14,585 nucleotides of DNA from Planctomycetota bacterium (lineage in GTDB: Bacteria > Planctomycetota > Planctomycetia > Isosphaerales > Isosphaeraceae), in contig JAJYDH010000102.1 of assembly GCA_021777685.1 (NCBI GenBank), positions 1 through 14,585 on the forward strand, given 5' to 3'. The notes below the pieces were generated by a model. The model saw only the letters and a program-made list of their open reading frames with translations. It had not been told where the DNA came from and searched no databases. This document shows, piece after piece, positions 5,716-13,819 of the stretch; positions within the stretch are counted from its first letter, which is position 1; each line of letters opens with the position of its first letter. The position numbers were made by a program, and so were the translations under genes.

Positions 5716-7509
5716 ATGTTCTGGCGAGCGTTCGCGGCGGCCTCGTTCCTGGTCATGGGCACGTCCTGCGGCGGCCCATCTCCGCCCCCCCCTCCTCCCT
5801 CCCCTGTCCGGGCCTCGGGGACCTCGACGCCGGCACCCGCGTCCGGCCCCTTGTTCGTCAACGCGGCACCGGAGGCCGGCCTGACCGCCGTGCTCTATTG
5901 CGGGGGCGCCGACAAGGATCACATCATGGAGTCGGTCGGGACCGGGGCCGCGTTCGTCGACTTCGACGAGGACGGGCGGCTCGACGTCTTCCTCGTCAAC
6001 GGATGGGCCCTCGACGAGGAGCCGTCCCGCGTCCGCCTCAAGGGCCGGAACGTGCTCTACCGCAACATCGGCGGCGGGCGATTCGAGGACGTGACCGACC
6101 GCTCGGGCGTGGGCGACGAGGGCTGGGGCTGCGGGGTCTGCGCCGCCGACTACGACAACGACGGCCACGTCGACCTGTTCGTGACCGGATTCGGCCCGGC
6201 GAGGCTCTACCGGAATCGCGGCGACGGGACCTTCGAGCAGGCCGCCGGGCGGGCCGGGCTCTCCGACCCGGGTTGGGGCGCGGGCGCGGCCTTCTTCGAC
6301 GCCGACGCGGACGGGGACCTCGACCTCTACGTCGCCCGCTACATCGAGGCCACCCTGGACGACGTCCTGGCGGCCCGGAGGACGTCGACCTGGCGGGACA
6401 CGGCCAAGGTGATGGCCGGGCCGTTCGGGCTCCGGGGCGGCAAGGACCGATTCTATCGGAACAACGGAGACGGCACCTTTCGGGACGCCACCGAGGAGGC
6501 CGGCATGGCCGACCTGGCCGAGTCATACGGCCTGGGCGTGCTCGCCTCCGACCTGGACAACGACGGCGACGTCGACGTCTACGTCGCCAACGACTCGAAC
6601 CCGAATTTCCTCTACCGCAACGAGGGGCGCGGGAAGTTCACCGAGATCGGGACCTGGAGCGGGGCCGGGCTGAGCGACGACGGGATCGCCCAGGCGGGCA
6701 TGGGCGTCGAGGCCGGCGACCTGGACGGCGACGGCCTCCAGGAGATCTTCGTGACCAACTTCGCGCGCGACCATGCCACGCTCTACAAGAATCTGGGCGG
6801 ATTGTCGTTCGCGGACGTCAGCGGCGGCTGGAATCTGAAGAAGCTGACCCATGACACGCTGAAATGGGGCTGCGCGATCTTCGACTATGACCTGGACGGC
6901 GACGGCGACCTGATGATCGCCAACGGTCACATCTACCCGCAGGTCGACCTCTTTTCCCGCCTGGACGAGTCGTACAAGCAGGTCCCGACGCTGCTCAGGA
7001 ACGACGGCGGGCGGCTGACGGACGTGTCGCGATCGGCGGGGCCCGGGATGCAGGTCGCGGCATCGGCGCGGGGCCTGGCCGCGGGCGATTACGACGACGA
7101 CGGCGACCTCGACCTGCTGATCACGACGATCGACGGCCCTCCCCTGCTCCTCCGGAACGACACGACCCGCGCGGGCCATTGGCTGAAGCTCCGCCTCCTC
7201 AACCGGCACGGGAGCCCCGCCATCAATGCCCGGGCGATCGTCTCCGCCGGGGGCGCCTCGCTGACTCGCGAGCTCCGGAGCGGTTCCTCGTACCAGTCGC
7301 AGAATGCCCTGGAATTGCACTTCGGCCTGGGGCGGTCGCCCCGGGTCGACACCATCCAGGTCATCTGGCCGGGGGGCGGCCGGAGCGTCCGGAAGGACGT
7401 GGAGGTCGACGGGACGATCACCCTCCGCGAGCCCTCGGCCGAGGCGGGCGGGGAGCCCGTCCGGCCGGCGGATCGATTGCAACCCGGCGGGGCCTCGGGT
7501 AGATTTTAA
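5716..7509 (+). CDS. FG-GAP/VCBS repeat lipoprotein with ASPIC/UnbV domain (CRTAC1 family)
   Basis: A 597-residue exported protein. The start MFWRAFAAASFLVMGTSC is a signal peptide with a probable lipidated Cys18 (the lipobox GTSC is weak), followed by a Pro-rich linker typical of surface tethers. Seven calcium-binding Dx[DN]xDGxxD-type loops mark a seven-bladed FG-GAP beta propeller, starting near residues 82, 145, 195, 279, 335, 390 and 458; the fifth ends in Glu and the sixth is shifted. Residues about 488-552 form the ASPIC/UnbV domain (HWLKLRL...GSSYQSQNALELHFGLG...VIWPGG). CRTAC1-type proteins are abundant in planctomycetes; binding or adhesion is presumed and no catalytic site is visible. 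I prefer the ATG at 5716 because GAGG lies 8 nt upstream and the signal peptide begins there. The ATG at 5614 overlaps the previous stop but would add 34 charged residues before the signal. Confidence 0.9.
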   Translation: MFWRAFAAASFLVMGTSCGGPSPPPPPPSPVRASGTSTPAPASGPLFVNAAPEAGLTAVLYCGGADKDHIMESVGTGAAFVDFDEDGRLDVFLVNGWALDEEPSRVRLKGRNVLYRNIGGGRFEDVTDRSGVGDEGWGCGVCAADYDNDGHVDLFVTGFGPARLYRNRGDGTFEQAAGRAGLSDPGWGAGAAFFDADADGDLDLYVARYIEATLDDVLAARRTSTWRDTAKVMAGPFGLRGGKDRFYRNNGDGTFRDATEEAGMADLAESYGLGVLASDLDNDGDVDVYVANDSNPNFLYRNEGRGKFTEIGTWSGAGLSDDGIAQAGMGVEAGDLDGDGLQEIFVTNFARDHATLYKNLGGLSFADVSGGWNLKKLTHDTLKWGCAIFDYDLDGDGDLMIANGHIYPQVDLFSRLDESYKQVPTLLRNDGGRLTDVSRSAGPGMQVAASARGLAAGDYDDDGDLDLLITTIDGPPLLLRNDTTRAGHWLKLRLLNRHGSPAINARAIVSAGGASLTRELRSGSSYQSQNALELHFGLGRSPRVDTIQVIWPGGGRSVRKDVEVDGTITLREPSAEAGGEPVRPADRLQPGGASGRF

Positions 7510-7543
7510 GACTGCCGTGGTCGCCGGCCCTGCTCGGAGCCCC

Positions 7544-7939
7544 ATGATCATCGCGGACGGGACGAACTGGCCCCGCAATCGCCGGGGCGCCTGGCTCTTG
7601 CTGGCGCTGGTGTTCGCGCTCCGGCCCGGGACGGCCGAGGCCGGATGCGGCGACCATGCCCGCGTCCTCGTCGGCGACATCTTCGGGGTCCAGTCCCTCG
7701 ACATCCCGCCCGAGCCGGCCCCGAGCGTCCCGGCGCCCCGCTGCTCCGGCCCGCAATGCTCCCGGATGCCGGCCTTTCCCGCCTCGACGTCCGCGCCGAC
7801 CGGCCGCTTCCTCGAAGCCTGGGCCTACGCCCCCGGGCGCGTGGTGACCGACCCCGCGCGACGATCCGCCGGCGCAAGCCCGGAGCCGTCGGTCCGCCCG
7901 ATCCTCCGCCAGTCCGACCACTTCCGCCCGCCGCGTTGA
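7544..7939 (+). CDS. Small secreted Cys/Pro-rich protein of unknown function
   Basis: A 131-residue product with an N-terminal signal segment (residues 15-34, GAWLLLALVFALRPGTAEA) and a likely signal peptidase I site after AEA34. The mature chain begins GCGDH and is rich in Pro, Ser and Ala, with low predicted order. It carries three Cys: Cys35, then the pair Cys67 and Cys72 in RCSGPQCSR, which could form a disulfide. GGAG (7536-7539) precedes the ATG by 4 nt. The gene starts 34 bp after the FG-GAP lipoprotein stop and precedes a second FG-GAP gene, which suggests co-expression with them. I do not recognise a family; the coding call rests on the signal peptide, ribosome binding site and codon bias. 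Confidence 0.65.
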   Translation: MIIADGTNWPRNRRGAWLLLALVFALRPGTAEAGCGDHARVLVGDIFGVQSLDIPPEPAPSVPAPRCSGPQCSRMPAFPASTSAPTGRFLEAWAYAPGRVVTDPARRSAGASPEPSVRPILRQSDHFRPPR

Positions 7940-8200
7940 TCCCGGGCGGCTCGCCCGCCCGTCGACCTCGACACTCCCGCTGACCAGCGACCGCGCCGAC
8001 CCCGAGACGGCCCGCGTCCGCGCATGCCCGGCGCCTCGATCGCGAGGCCCGGCACGCCCGGCGACCGGCCCCGACCCCCGGCGCGGGATCGCCCCCATCC
8101 CATCCGAGGAAGGCCCTCCTCCGGGGTTCGCCCCGGGGTCACGCCTCCCGCACTTCACGATTTTCGAACAACCTTCTTTCCAATCGCCGAGAGGTCCCCG

Positions 8201-10468
8201 ATGCCCGACCATTCCCCGACGCGCCGGCGTCCTCGCCGGGTCGCGAGGCTCTGCCTCTTCTGCCTGCCGATCATCGCGATCGGCGCCGTCGCCTCGACCC
8301 GCTTCCCGGGCCGGCCCGAGCGGCGACCCATCCCCCTGCCGACGCTGATCGACGAGCCCCGCAAGCCGCTCGACACCAGCGGGTTCAGCGTCGTCGTTAG
8401 ATCGCTCAAGCCCTGGGCCCCGGGGGCTTCTCTCGACGAGATCGCCGAGGCGTGGCGCAACGTCGGCGAGCGGACCATCGCGAGGGTCGACCGGCACATC
8501 GCCGAGCATCCGCTGGCGCCCCGCGACCGGGTGCCCATGCTCCTGACCCGGGCCTCGCTCTACCATTCCGAGGGGCAACCGGCCAGGGCCGGCAAGATCC
8601 TGGATGAGGCCCGCTCGCTGCTCGCGAAGGACCCGGAACGATCCTCGATCCTGCTCTCCAGCGTGGTCTACTTCCAGGGCGTCACGGCCATGCGCCGGGG
8701 CGAGAACGAGAACTGCATCATGTGCCGGGGCGAGAGTTCGTGCATCCTGCCGATCTCCCCGGCCGCCCGGCACACCAAGCCGGACGGCTCCCGCCGGGCG
8801 ATCGGCTACTTCACCGAATACCTCAGCCGCTTCCCCGACGACCTCGAGGTCCGCTGGCTGCTCAACCTGGCCCACATGACACTCGGCGAATACCCGGACA
8901 AGGTCGATCCCCGATACCTGATCCCGCTCGATCGGTACATCCATTCGGAATTCGATATCGGCAAGTTCCGGGATGTCGCCGACGTCGCGGGGGTGAACCG
9001 GTTCAATCAGGCCGGAGGCGCGGTCATGGAGGACCTCGACGGCGACGGGCTGCTCGACCTCGCCGTGACGTCCTTCGACCCGACCCAGGCGATGTCCTTC
9101 TATCACAACAAGGGCGACGGGACCTTCGAGGACCGGAGCGAGTCGGCCGGCGTGTCCGGCCAGCTCGGCGGCCTCTATTGCGTGCAGGCCGACTACGACA
9201 ACGATGGCCGGATGGACCTCTTCATCCCCCGGGGCGCCTGGCTCTCCTACCCGATGAGGCCGACCCTGCTCCGGAACGACGGCGGGACCTTCACCGACGT
9301 CACCGAGGCAGCGGGGCTGCTCGACCCGGTCAATTCCATCTCCGCGTCGTGGGCGGATTACGACAACGACGGCTGGCTCGACCTGCTGATCTGCTGCGAG
9401 GCCCAGGCCAACCGCCTGTACCACAGCAAGCGCGACGGCACCTTCGAGGAGGTCGCCACGCGCGCCGGCCTGGAAAGCTCGGGACAGCCGATCTGCAAGG
9501 GGTCCGCCTGGATCGACTTCGATAACGACGACGACCCCGACCTGTTCCTCAACAACCTGAACGCGCAACCCGCCCTGTACCGCAACGAGGGCAAGGGGCA
9601 CTTCACCGAGGTCGGCATCCCGATGGGCGTCAACGGGCCGGTGACGGGCTTCTCCTGCTGGGCGTGGGACTACGACAACGACGGCTGGCTCGACATCTTC
9701 GCCTCGAGCTATGACCGGTCGCTCCAGGACGTGGTCAAGGGGCTGATCGGCGAGCCCCACTCCCGGGTCCCCAACAAGCTCTTCCGCAACATCGGCGGCG
9801 TGTTGTTCTCGGACGTGACCAGGGAGGCCGGCCTGGACATGGTCTTCGCCGCGATGGGGAGCAACTACGCCGACTTCGACGACGACGGCTACCTCGACAT
9901 GTACCTCGGGACCGGCGAGCCGAGCCTCGCCACGCTGGTCCCCAACCGGATGTTCAAGAACGTCGGCGGCAAGCGATTCGCCGAGATCACCGGCACCTCC
10001 GGCACCGGCCATCTCCAGAAGGGCCACGCCGTCGCCTGCGGCGACTGGGACCGCGACGGCGACGTCGACATCTTCGTCCAGACCGGCGGCGCCATCAACG
10101 GCGACAAGTTCCACAACGTCCTCTTCAACAACCCGGGGCAGGCGAACCACCGGCTGACGGTGAAGCTCGTCGGCCAGAAGACCAACCGCGCGGCCATCGG
10201 GGCGAGGATCAAGGTCGTGACCGCCGGGGACGACCCCCTGACCGTCCACCGGCACGTCTCCTCGGGCAGCAGTTTCGGGGCGAACCCGCTCGAACAGCAG
10301 ATCGGACTGGCCGGGGCGACCCGGGTGGCGTCGCTGGAGGTCCACTGGCCGACCAGCGGGACCACCCAGGTCTTCCGCGACATCGTCGCCGATCAGGAGA
10401 TCGAGATCACCGAGTTCCAGGAGGGCTACCGCAAGCTCGAAGCAAGGCCGATCCCGAAGCCGGAATGA
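8201..10468 (+). CDS. Membrane-anchored FG-GAP/VCBS and ASPIC/UnbV protein with TPR-like N-terminal region (CRTAC1 family)
   Basis: A 755-residue exported protein. A basic N-terminus (TRRRPRRVAR) and one hydrophobic span (residues 17-31) form an uncleaved anchor or signal. Residues about 75-230 are helical and TPR-like, interrupted by a cysteine segment NCIMCRGESSCILP with Cys172, Cys175 and Cys181. Seven acidic FG-GAP loops follow near residues 278, 331, 386, 439, 490, 558 and 615; the fourth (DFDNDDDPD) lacks the usual Gly. An ASPIC/UnbV domain covers about 649-716 and ends in VHWPTSG. The protein should face the periplasm or cell surface, with a calcium-stabilised propeller for binding. 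GAGAGG (8189-8194) lies 6 nt before the ATG at 8201; the frame stays open back to 8024 but has no signal there. It is 261 bp from the preceding small gene, so it may have its own promoter, which I could not identify. Confidence 0.9.
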   Translation: MPDHSPTRRRPRRVARLCLFCLPIIAIGAVASTRFPGRPERRPIPLPTLIDEPRKPLDTSGFSVVVRSLKPWAPGASLDEIAEAWRNVGERTIARVDRHIAEHPLAPRDRVPMLLTRASLYHSEGQPARAGKILDEARSLLAKDPERSSILLSSVVYFQGVTAMRRGENENCIMCRGESSCILPISPAARHTKPDGSRRAIGYFTEYLSRFPDDLEVRWLLNLAHMTLGEYPDKVDPRYLIPLDRYIHSEFDIGKFRDVADVAGVNRFNQAGGAVMEDLDGDGLLDLAVTSFDPTQAMSFYHNKGDGTFEDRSESAGVSGQLGGLYCVQADYDNDGRMDLFIPRGAWLSYPMRPTLLRNDGGTFTDVTEAAGLLDPVNSISASWADYDNDGWLDLLICCEAQANRLYHSKRDGTFEEVATRAGLESSGQPICKGSAWIDFDNDDDPDLFLNNLNAQPALYRNEGKGHFTEVGIPMGVNGPVTGFSCWAWDYDNDGWLDIFASSYDRSLQDVVKGLIGEPHSRVPNKLFRNIGGVLFSDVTREAGLDMVFAAMGSNYADFDDDGYLDMYLGTGEPSLATLVPNRMFKNVGGKRFAEITGTSGTGHLQKGHAVACGDWDRDGDVDIFVQTGGAINGDKFHNVLFNNPGQANHRLTVKLVGQKTNRAAIGARIKVVTAGDDPLTVHRHVSSGSSFGANPLEQQIGLAGATRVASLEVHWPTSGTTQVFRDIVADQEIEITEFQEGYRKLEARPIPKPE

Positions 10469-10484
10469 GCCCCGCCCGGCCCCG

Positions 10485-12218
10485 TCACGGTCCCGGGTCG
10501 GCCGCCGCCGCCCCGACTTCTCCGGAGATGTGACCACCCCGGGTCCATCTCCGGAGGAATCCGGCCTTCCCCAGGCTGATGAGCGCCGCGAGGAGGAACG
10601 ACGCCAGCCCGAGGGCGACCCGGTCGAGGCCGGCGAAATGCTGGCGGAGGTCCAGGTAACCCCTCGCACCGAAGGCGACCATCAGCCCCGCCAGGATCAC
10701 CCCCGAGGCGGCGAAGAACGGCCAGCCGCCCACGAGCAGGCCGTAGCCGACGGCCGCCGCCGCCAGGAGCGCCGGATAGGCCGGGACCAGCGCGGCCGGG
10801 AGCCCCGAGCGGAGGTGGGGCTCGCCCGCCATCACCCCCAGCGCGTCGGCCGCGAGTAGCACCGCCCCCACCGACCGGAGGGTCAGCCCCAGCTCGTCGT
10901 CGAAGGCCGCGCCGAGCACCAGCATGGCGACGATCGCCAGACGGAACGCGGCCGAGGCCGCCTGGTCGGCCGAGAGGTAGCCCGCCGGCAGGTCCGCCGT
11001 CGCCGCCACGAGGCAGGCCGCCGCGATCGTGGCCCGCCAGGACTCCTTCCGGCGGAACGCCAGACGGCCCTGGACCATAGCGATCGCCAGGAGCGGCCAG
11101 CCGTTCGGGTAGACCAGGCCGCTGAGGTCCGTCATCCCCGGCGCGATGACCGAGAGCCCCAGCAGCGAGGCCATCGCCAGCCCCCGGGCCCCCGCGACCC
11201 CCCGAGACGCGGCCAGGCCGTAGAACGCCGTCGCGGCGATCAGCGTCGCCGCCGGGGGCGCGACCCCCAGCCCGTCCCGGAACATCGTCAGGAAGTTCTG
11301 ATAGACGGCGTCCCACCGATGCCCCACAAGCGACAGGGCCAGCAGCCCCGCCGGCATCGCCAGCGCGAACCGGACGACCCCCGCCCTTCCCGAGGTCAAA
11401 CCGGCCTCCAGCAGGAGCAGGGCGATCGCGAACCCGAACGGCACCAGGAAATAGGGCCCGAAGATGCTCCGGTATCCCTCGACGTTGTGCAGGGAGATGC
11501 ACAGGTAATACGACCGGCCCACCACGCCCAGGCCGAGGAAGACGAACAGCGACCACGGGTAGAGCGGCCATCGCCAGGGGCTGCCGTTCCCCTTGACATA
11601 CGCCCCGCCCCGGCGGATCGCCGGCAGGAGCGTCAGGAACGCCAGCCCCGCCGCCGTCGAGAAGCCGAACAGGGCCCAGTGCGAGGTCGGGCTGTCCGGC
11701 CTGGCCAGGAGCGGCCGGAGGGCGACCGGGTAGAGGAAGAACAGCGCCAGGATCAGGTAATACGGCCCCCGGTACAGCGCCGGCAGCCACAGCCGCATCC
11801 CCCGCAAGAGCCCTTCGCTCACCACGATCGCGAACGCCAGCCCGCCCGCCGCCAGCGCCGCGCCGACGGTCGGGCGGAGGATCAGCACGTCGTCGATCGT
11901 CGAGGAGATCGCCAGGAACATCATGACGACCAGGAGCAGGACGCTCCGCATGTCGTCCCAGACCTTGCCGTACCGGACCAGCAGGCAGGCGGTCACGGCC
12001 AGGAGCAACGTGGAACTCGCCAGGCCGGAGATCAAGGCCCAGGTGTCGAACGCCTTGGCCGACGGGTCGAACGACATCCGCAGGCCGATGAACACGAGAT
12101 CGGCGCTGATGACGTAGAACGGGTTGTGGCTGTAGAGGGCGCGGACCAGCCGGGAGGCCGGCGCCGGTCGACGCGAGGGGTCGGGCGGGGGGCGGAGGCC
12201 CGCGGGTTGATCCGTCAT
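10485..12218 (-). CDS. Polytopic integral membrane protein of unknown function
   Basis: A 577-residue protein that is hydrophobic almost end to end, with roughly 16-18 possible transmembrane helices by eye. The first 25 residues are Pro/Arg-rich and cytoplasmic-looking, followed by ALYSHNPFYVISADLVFIG. Loops are short; polar marks include YSHNPFY, SSTIDD in the third span region and GYLDLRQHFAGLDR near the end. I see no transporter, glycosyltransferase or respiratory-subunit motif I can trust. The start at 12218 is chosen because GAGG lies about 6 nt upstream and the promoter at 12276-12304 fits; the frame is open to 12404, but that stretch crosses the promoter. The gene ends 16 bp from the FG-GAP gene on the opposite strand, so the two are convergent with no terminator between them. 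Confidence 0.82.
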   Translation of the reverse strand: MTDQPAGLRPPPDPSRRPAPASRLVRALYSHNPFYVISADLVFIGLRMSFDPSAKAFDTWALISGLASSTLLLAVTACLLVRYGKVWDDMRSVLLLVVMMFLAISSTIDDVLILRPTVGAALAAGGLAFAIVVSEGLLRGMRLWLPALYRGPYYLILALFFLYPVALRPLLARPDSPTSHWALFGFSTAAGLAFLTLLPAIRRGGAYVKGNGSPWRWPLYPWSLFVFLGLGVVGRSYYLCISLHNVEGYRSIFGPYFLVPFGFAIALLLLEAGLTSGRAGVVRFALAMPAGLLALSLVGHRWDAVYQNFLTMFRDGLGVAPPAATLIAATAFYGLAASRGVAGARGLAMASLLGLSVIAPGMTDLSGLVYPNGWPLLAIAMVQGRLAFRRKESWRATIAAACLVAATADLPAGYLSADQAASAAFRLAIVAMLVLGAAFDDELGLTLRSVGAVLLAADALGVMAGEPHLRSGLPAALVPAYPALLAAAAVGYGLLVGGWPFFAASGVILAGLMVAFGARGYLDLRQHFAGLDRVALGLASFLLAALISLGKAGFLRRWTRGGHISGEVGAAAADPGP

Positions 12219-12275
12219 CGGTGACCTCGGGACGAGGGGATGTGAGCGAGCCGAGACGTGCGATCCGACTCCCGG

Positions 12276-12304
12276 ATTATCCGCCCTCCCGACAGATGTC
12301 GCAA
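12276..12304 (-). promoter_or_regulatory. Sigma70-type promoter for the polytopic membrane protein gene
   Basis: On the minus strand TTGCGA (12299-12304) and GATAAT (12276-12281) are separated by exactly 17 bp. Transcription would begin near 12269, about 50 nt before the ATG at 12218. The -35 box abuts a dyad at 12304-12339 that it shares with the divergent osmC control region. Confidence 0.55.
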
Positions 12305-12341
12305 GCCGGCCCCCCGAATTCCTTGGGGCGGAGCCGGCTCC
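12304..12341. promoter_or_regulatory. Dyad between divergent promoters, candidate operator
   Basis: The arms AGCCGGC (12304-12310) and GCCGGCT (12333-12339) are inverted, with an inner CCCC/GGGG pair around GAATTCC. The right arm lies within a perfect 12-bp palindrome, GGAGCCGGCTCC (12330-12341). The dyad touches the membrane-gene -35 box and lies about 30 bp upstream of the osmC -10 box. A shared regulator is plausible; GC-rich background makes chance palindromes possible. Confidence 0.35.
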
Positions 12342-12366
12342 GACTCGTGGCCTTCCGCCCGGCCCC

Positions 12367-12379
12367 TCGCTACAATCCG
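12367..12379 (+). promoter_or_regulatory. -10 region of the osmC promoter
   Basis: TACAAT at 12371-12376 is a good -10 box; the hexamer 17 bp upstream (TGGCCT, 12348-12353) is a poor -35. The 13 bases at 12367-12379 are identical to those at the PEGA gene promoter (221-233), and both sites are followed about 25 bp later by CATTCGCA. Transcription would begin near 12383 with a short leader. Confidence 0.5.
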
Positions 12380-12418
12380 GCGGGTTCGGGTCCTTCATTC
12401 GCAACGAGAGGAGCAGCG

Positions 12419-12850
12419 ATGATCACGCGACATTCGGAGGCGGAGTGGCTCGGCGGGGTGATGGACGGCAGCGGGACGGTCAAGTTCGGCAGCGGGGCTT
12501 ACAACGGGCCGTACAGCTTCAAGTCCCGGTTCGAGAGCGGCACCGGCACCAACCCCGAGGAGCTGATCGCCGCCGCGCACGCCGGCTGCTACTCGATGGC
12601 CCTCTCCGCCGCGCTCACCCAGGCCGGCCACCCGCCGACCCGGATCCACACCACGGCCAACGTCAAGCTGGAGAAGGAGGGCGCCGGCTTCACGATCACG
12701 GGCATCGACCTGGAGACCGAGGGGCAGGTCCCCGGGATCGACGACGCCAAGTTCCAGAACTTCGCCGAGGACGCCAAGAAGACCTGCCCGGTCTCCAAGG
12801 CCCTCGCCGGGCCGAAGATCACGCTCAAGGCCACGTTCGTCGGGGCGTGA
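12419..12850 (+). CDS. osmC: OsmC family peroxiredoxin
   Basis: A 143-residue cytoplasmic thiol peroxidase that reduces organic hydroperoxides and protects against oxidative and osmotic stress. Length and layout match Escherichia coli OsmC (143 aa). The two active Cys are Cys57 in AHAGCYSMAL and Cys123 in KKTCPVSKAL. Arg37 in FKSRFE and Glu47/Glu48 in NPEELI correspond to the residues that activate the peroxidatic Cys. The typical start TRHSEAEWLGG and the GSGT and FGSGAY turns are present. GAGAGGAG (12406-12413) lies 5 nt before the ATG, fixing the start; the open frame upstream to 12221 lacks coding character. The gene is divergent from a polytopic membrane protein and probably co-transcribed with the SIMPL gene 42 bp downstream. 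OsmC rather than Ohr is favoured by length and sequence. Confidence 0.93.
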   Translation: MITRHSEAEWLGGVMDGSGTVKFGSGAYNGPYSFKSRFESGTGTNPEELIAAAHAGCYSMALSAALTQAGHPPTRIHTTANVKLEKEGAGFTITGIDLETEGQVPGIDDAKFQNFAEDAKKTCPVSKALAGPKITLKATFVGA

Positions 12851-12892
12851 GGTCCACCGTCCCACTACCTATCATCATCCAGGGGCCTCGCC

Positions 12893-13810
12893 ATGAAGAG
12901 ATCGATCGTCGTCCTTGCGTTCTTCCTGGTCGGCCCCGGAACCTGTCCCGGACAGGTGGGCGGGAACATCGGCTACTCACAGTCGGGGGTCAAGGCCCGC
13001 GAGGAGCAGCGCGAGCGTTCCCGCCGGGCTCTCCCGGAGCAGGACCTCCCGCCGTCGAAGACCAGCACCTTCGTCGAGGCCGACGTGCTGATGAACGTCG
13101 TCGCCGACGAGTACGTCGCCGTCTTCGGGATCGCCCAGGAGGCCGAGACCGTCGCCGAATGCGCCCGGAAGATGGACGCCGTCGCGAGTGAGGTCATCGG
13201 AGCATTCAAGGAACTCGGCGTCGGCGAGCAAGACATGTTCCTCGATTTCGTCGCCCAGACCAAGGTCTACGGCTACGAGATCCACGGCGACATCGCCCGC
13301 GAGAAGCTCGTCGGCTACGAGTTGAAGAAGAACCTCTCGGTCCACTACAAGGACCGCGACCTCCTCGACAAGCTCACCGTCGCCGCGGCCCGGTCGAAGA
13401 TCGACGACCTGATCAAGGTCGAGTACGTCGTCAAGGAGGTCGGCCCGATCCAGGACCGGCTCATGGAAGAAGCCGCGAGGGTCGTCAAGCAGAAGTCCGA
13501 CCGCTACGAGCGCCTCCTGGGGATCAGGCTCCAGCCCCCGGCCCAGGTCTACGCCGAGAAGTACGGGACCTCCTACCCCTCGGGGATGTACGACTCGTAC
13601 ACGGCAGCCGAGACCGAAGAGTTCCAGGGCGTGCCGATGCGGCAGCGATACTCCGTCCAGTCCGCCCGCAAGGGCCGGACGTTCGTCTTCAACGGGCTCG
13701 ACGGCGACGGGTTCGACCGCGTGATCAACCCGGTCATCATCGAGCCCGTCGTCCAGTTCACGCTCCACCTCAAGGTCAAGTACGAGGTCGAGCAGCCCAG
13801 GGCCCGATGA
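12893..13810 (+). CDS. SIMPL-domain (DUF541) periplasmic protein
   Basis: A 305-residue exported protein. The signal peptide is MKRSIVVLAFFLVGPGTCPG, cleaved around residues 20-22. After a polar, Arg/Glu-rich linker (35-55) a SIMPL domain runs from about residue 58 to the end: FVEADVLMNVVADEYVAVFGIAQ-type strand, then a long helix with CARKMDAVASEVIGAFKELG, the VYGYEI strand, and a closing strand pair IEPVVQFTLHLKVKYEVE. A Tyr-rich stretch (AEKYGTSYPSGMYDSY) lies near residues 220-240. SIMPL proteins form periplasmic or surface assemblies; the E. coli member YggE has been linked to lower oxidative stress. AGGGG lies 7 nt before the ATG. With osmC only 42 bp upstream and no promoter seen between, the two are probably one operon. 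It is convergent with the amidase gene, 9 bp apart. Confidence 0.85.
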   Translation: MKRSIVVLAFFLVGPGTCPGQVGGNIGYSQSGVKAREEQRERSRRALPEQDLPPSKTSTFVEADVLMNVVADEYVAVFGIAQEAETVAECARKMDAVASEVIGAFKELGVGEQDMFLDFVAQTKVYGYEIHGDIAREKLVGYELKKNLSVHYKDRDLLDKLTVAAARSKIDDLIKVEYVVKEVGPIQDRLMEEAARVVKQKSDRYERLLGIRLQPPAQVYAEKYGTSYPSGMYDSYTAAETEEFQGVPMRQRYSVQSARKGRTFVFNGLDGDGFDRVINPVIIEPVVQFTLHLKVKYEVEQPRAR

Positions 13811-13819
13811 GCCTCGGCG

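Noticed and set aside
8712..8748. Heme-binding site in the large FG-GAP protein
   Set aside because: The CxxC is followed by Arg rather than His, so it is not a c-type heme motif.
7418..10669. Very long open frame of 1083 codons on the minus strand
   Set aside because: It lies antisense to two convincing FG-GAP genes and a small secreted gene. Its product is low-complexity Val/Asp/Arg sequence, the mirror of the acidic repeat loops; high GC keeps stops rare.
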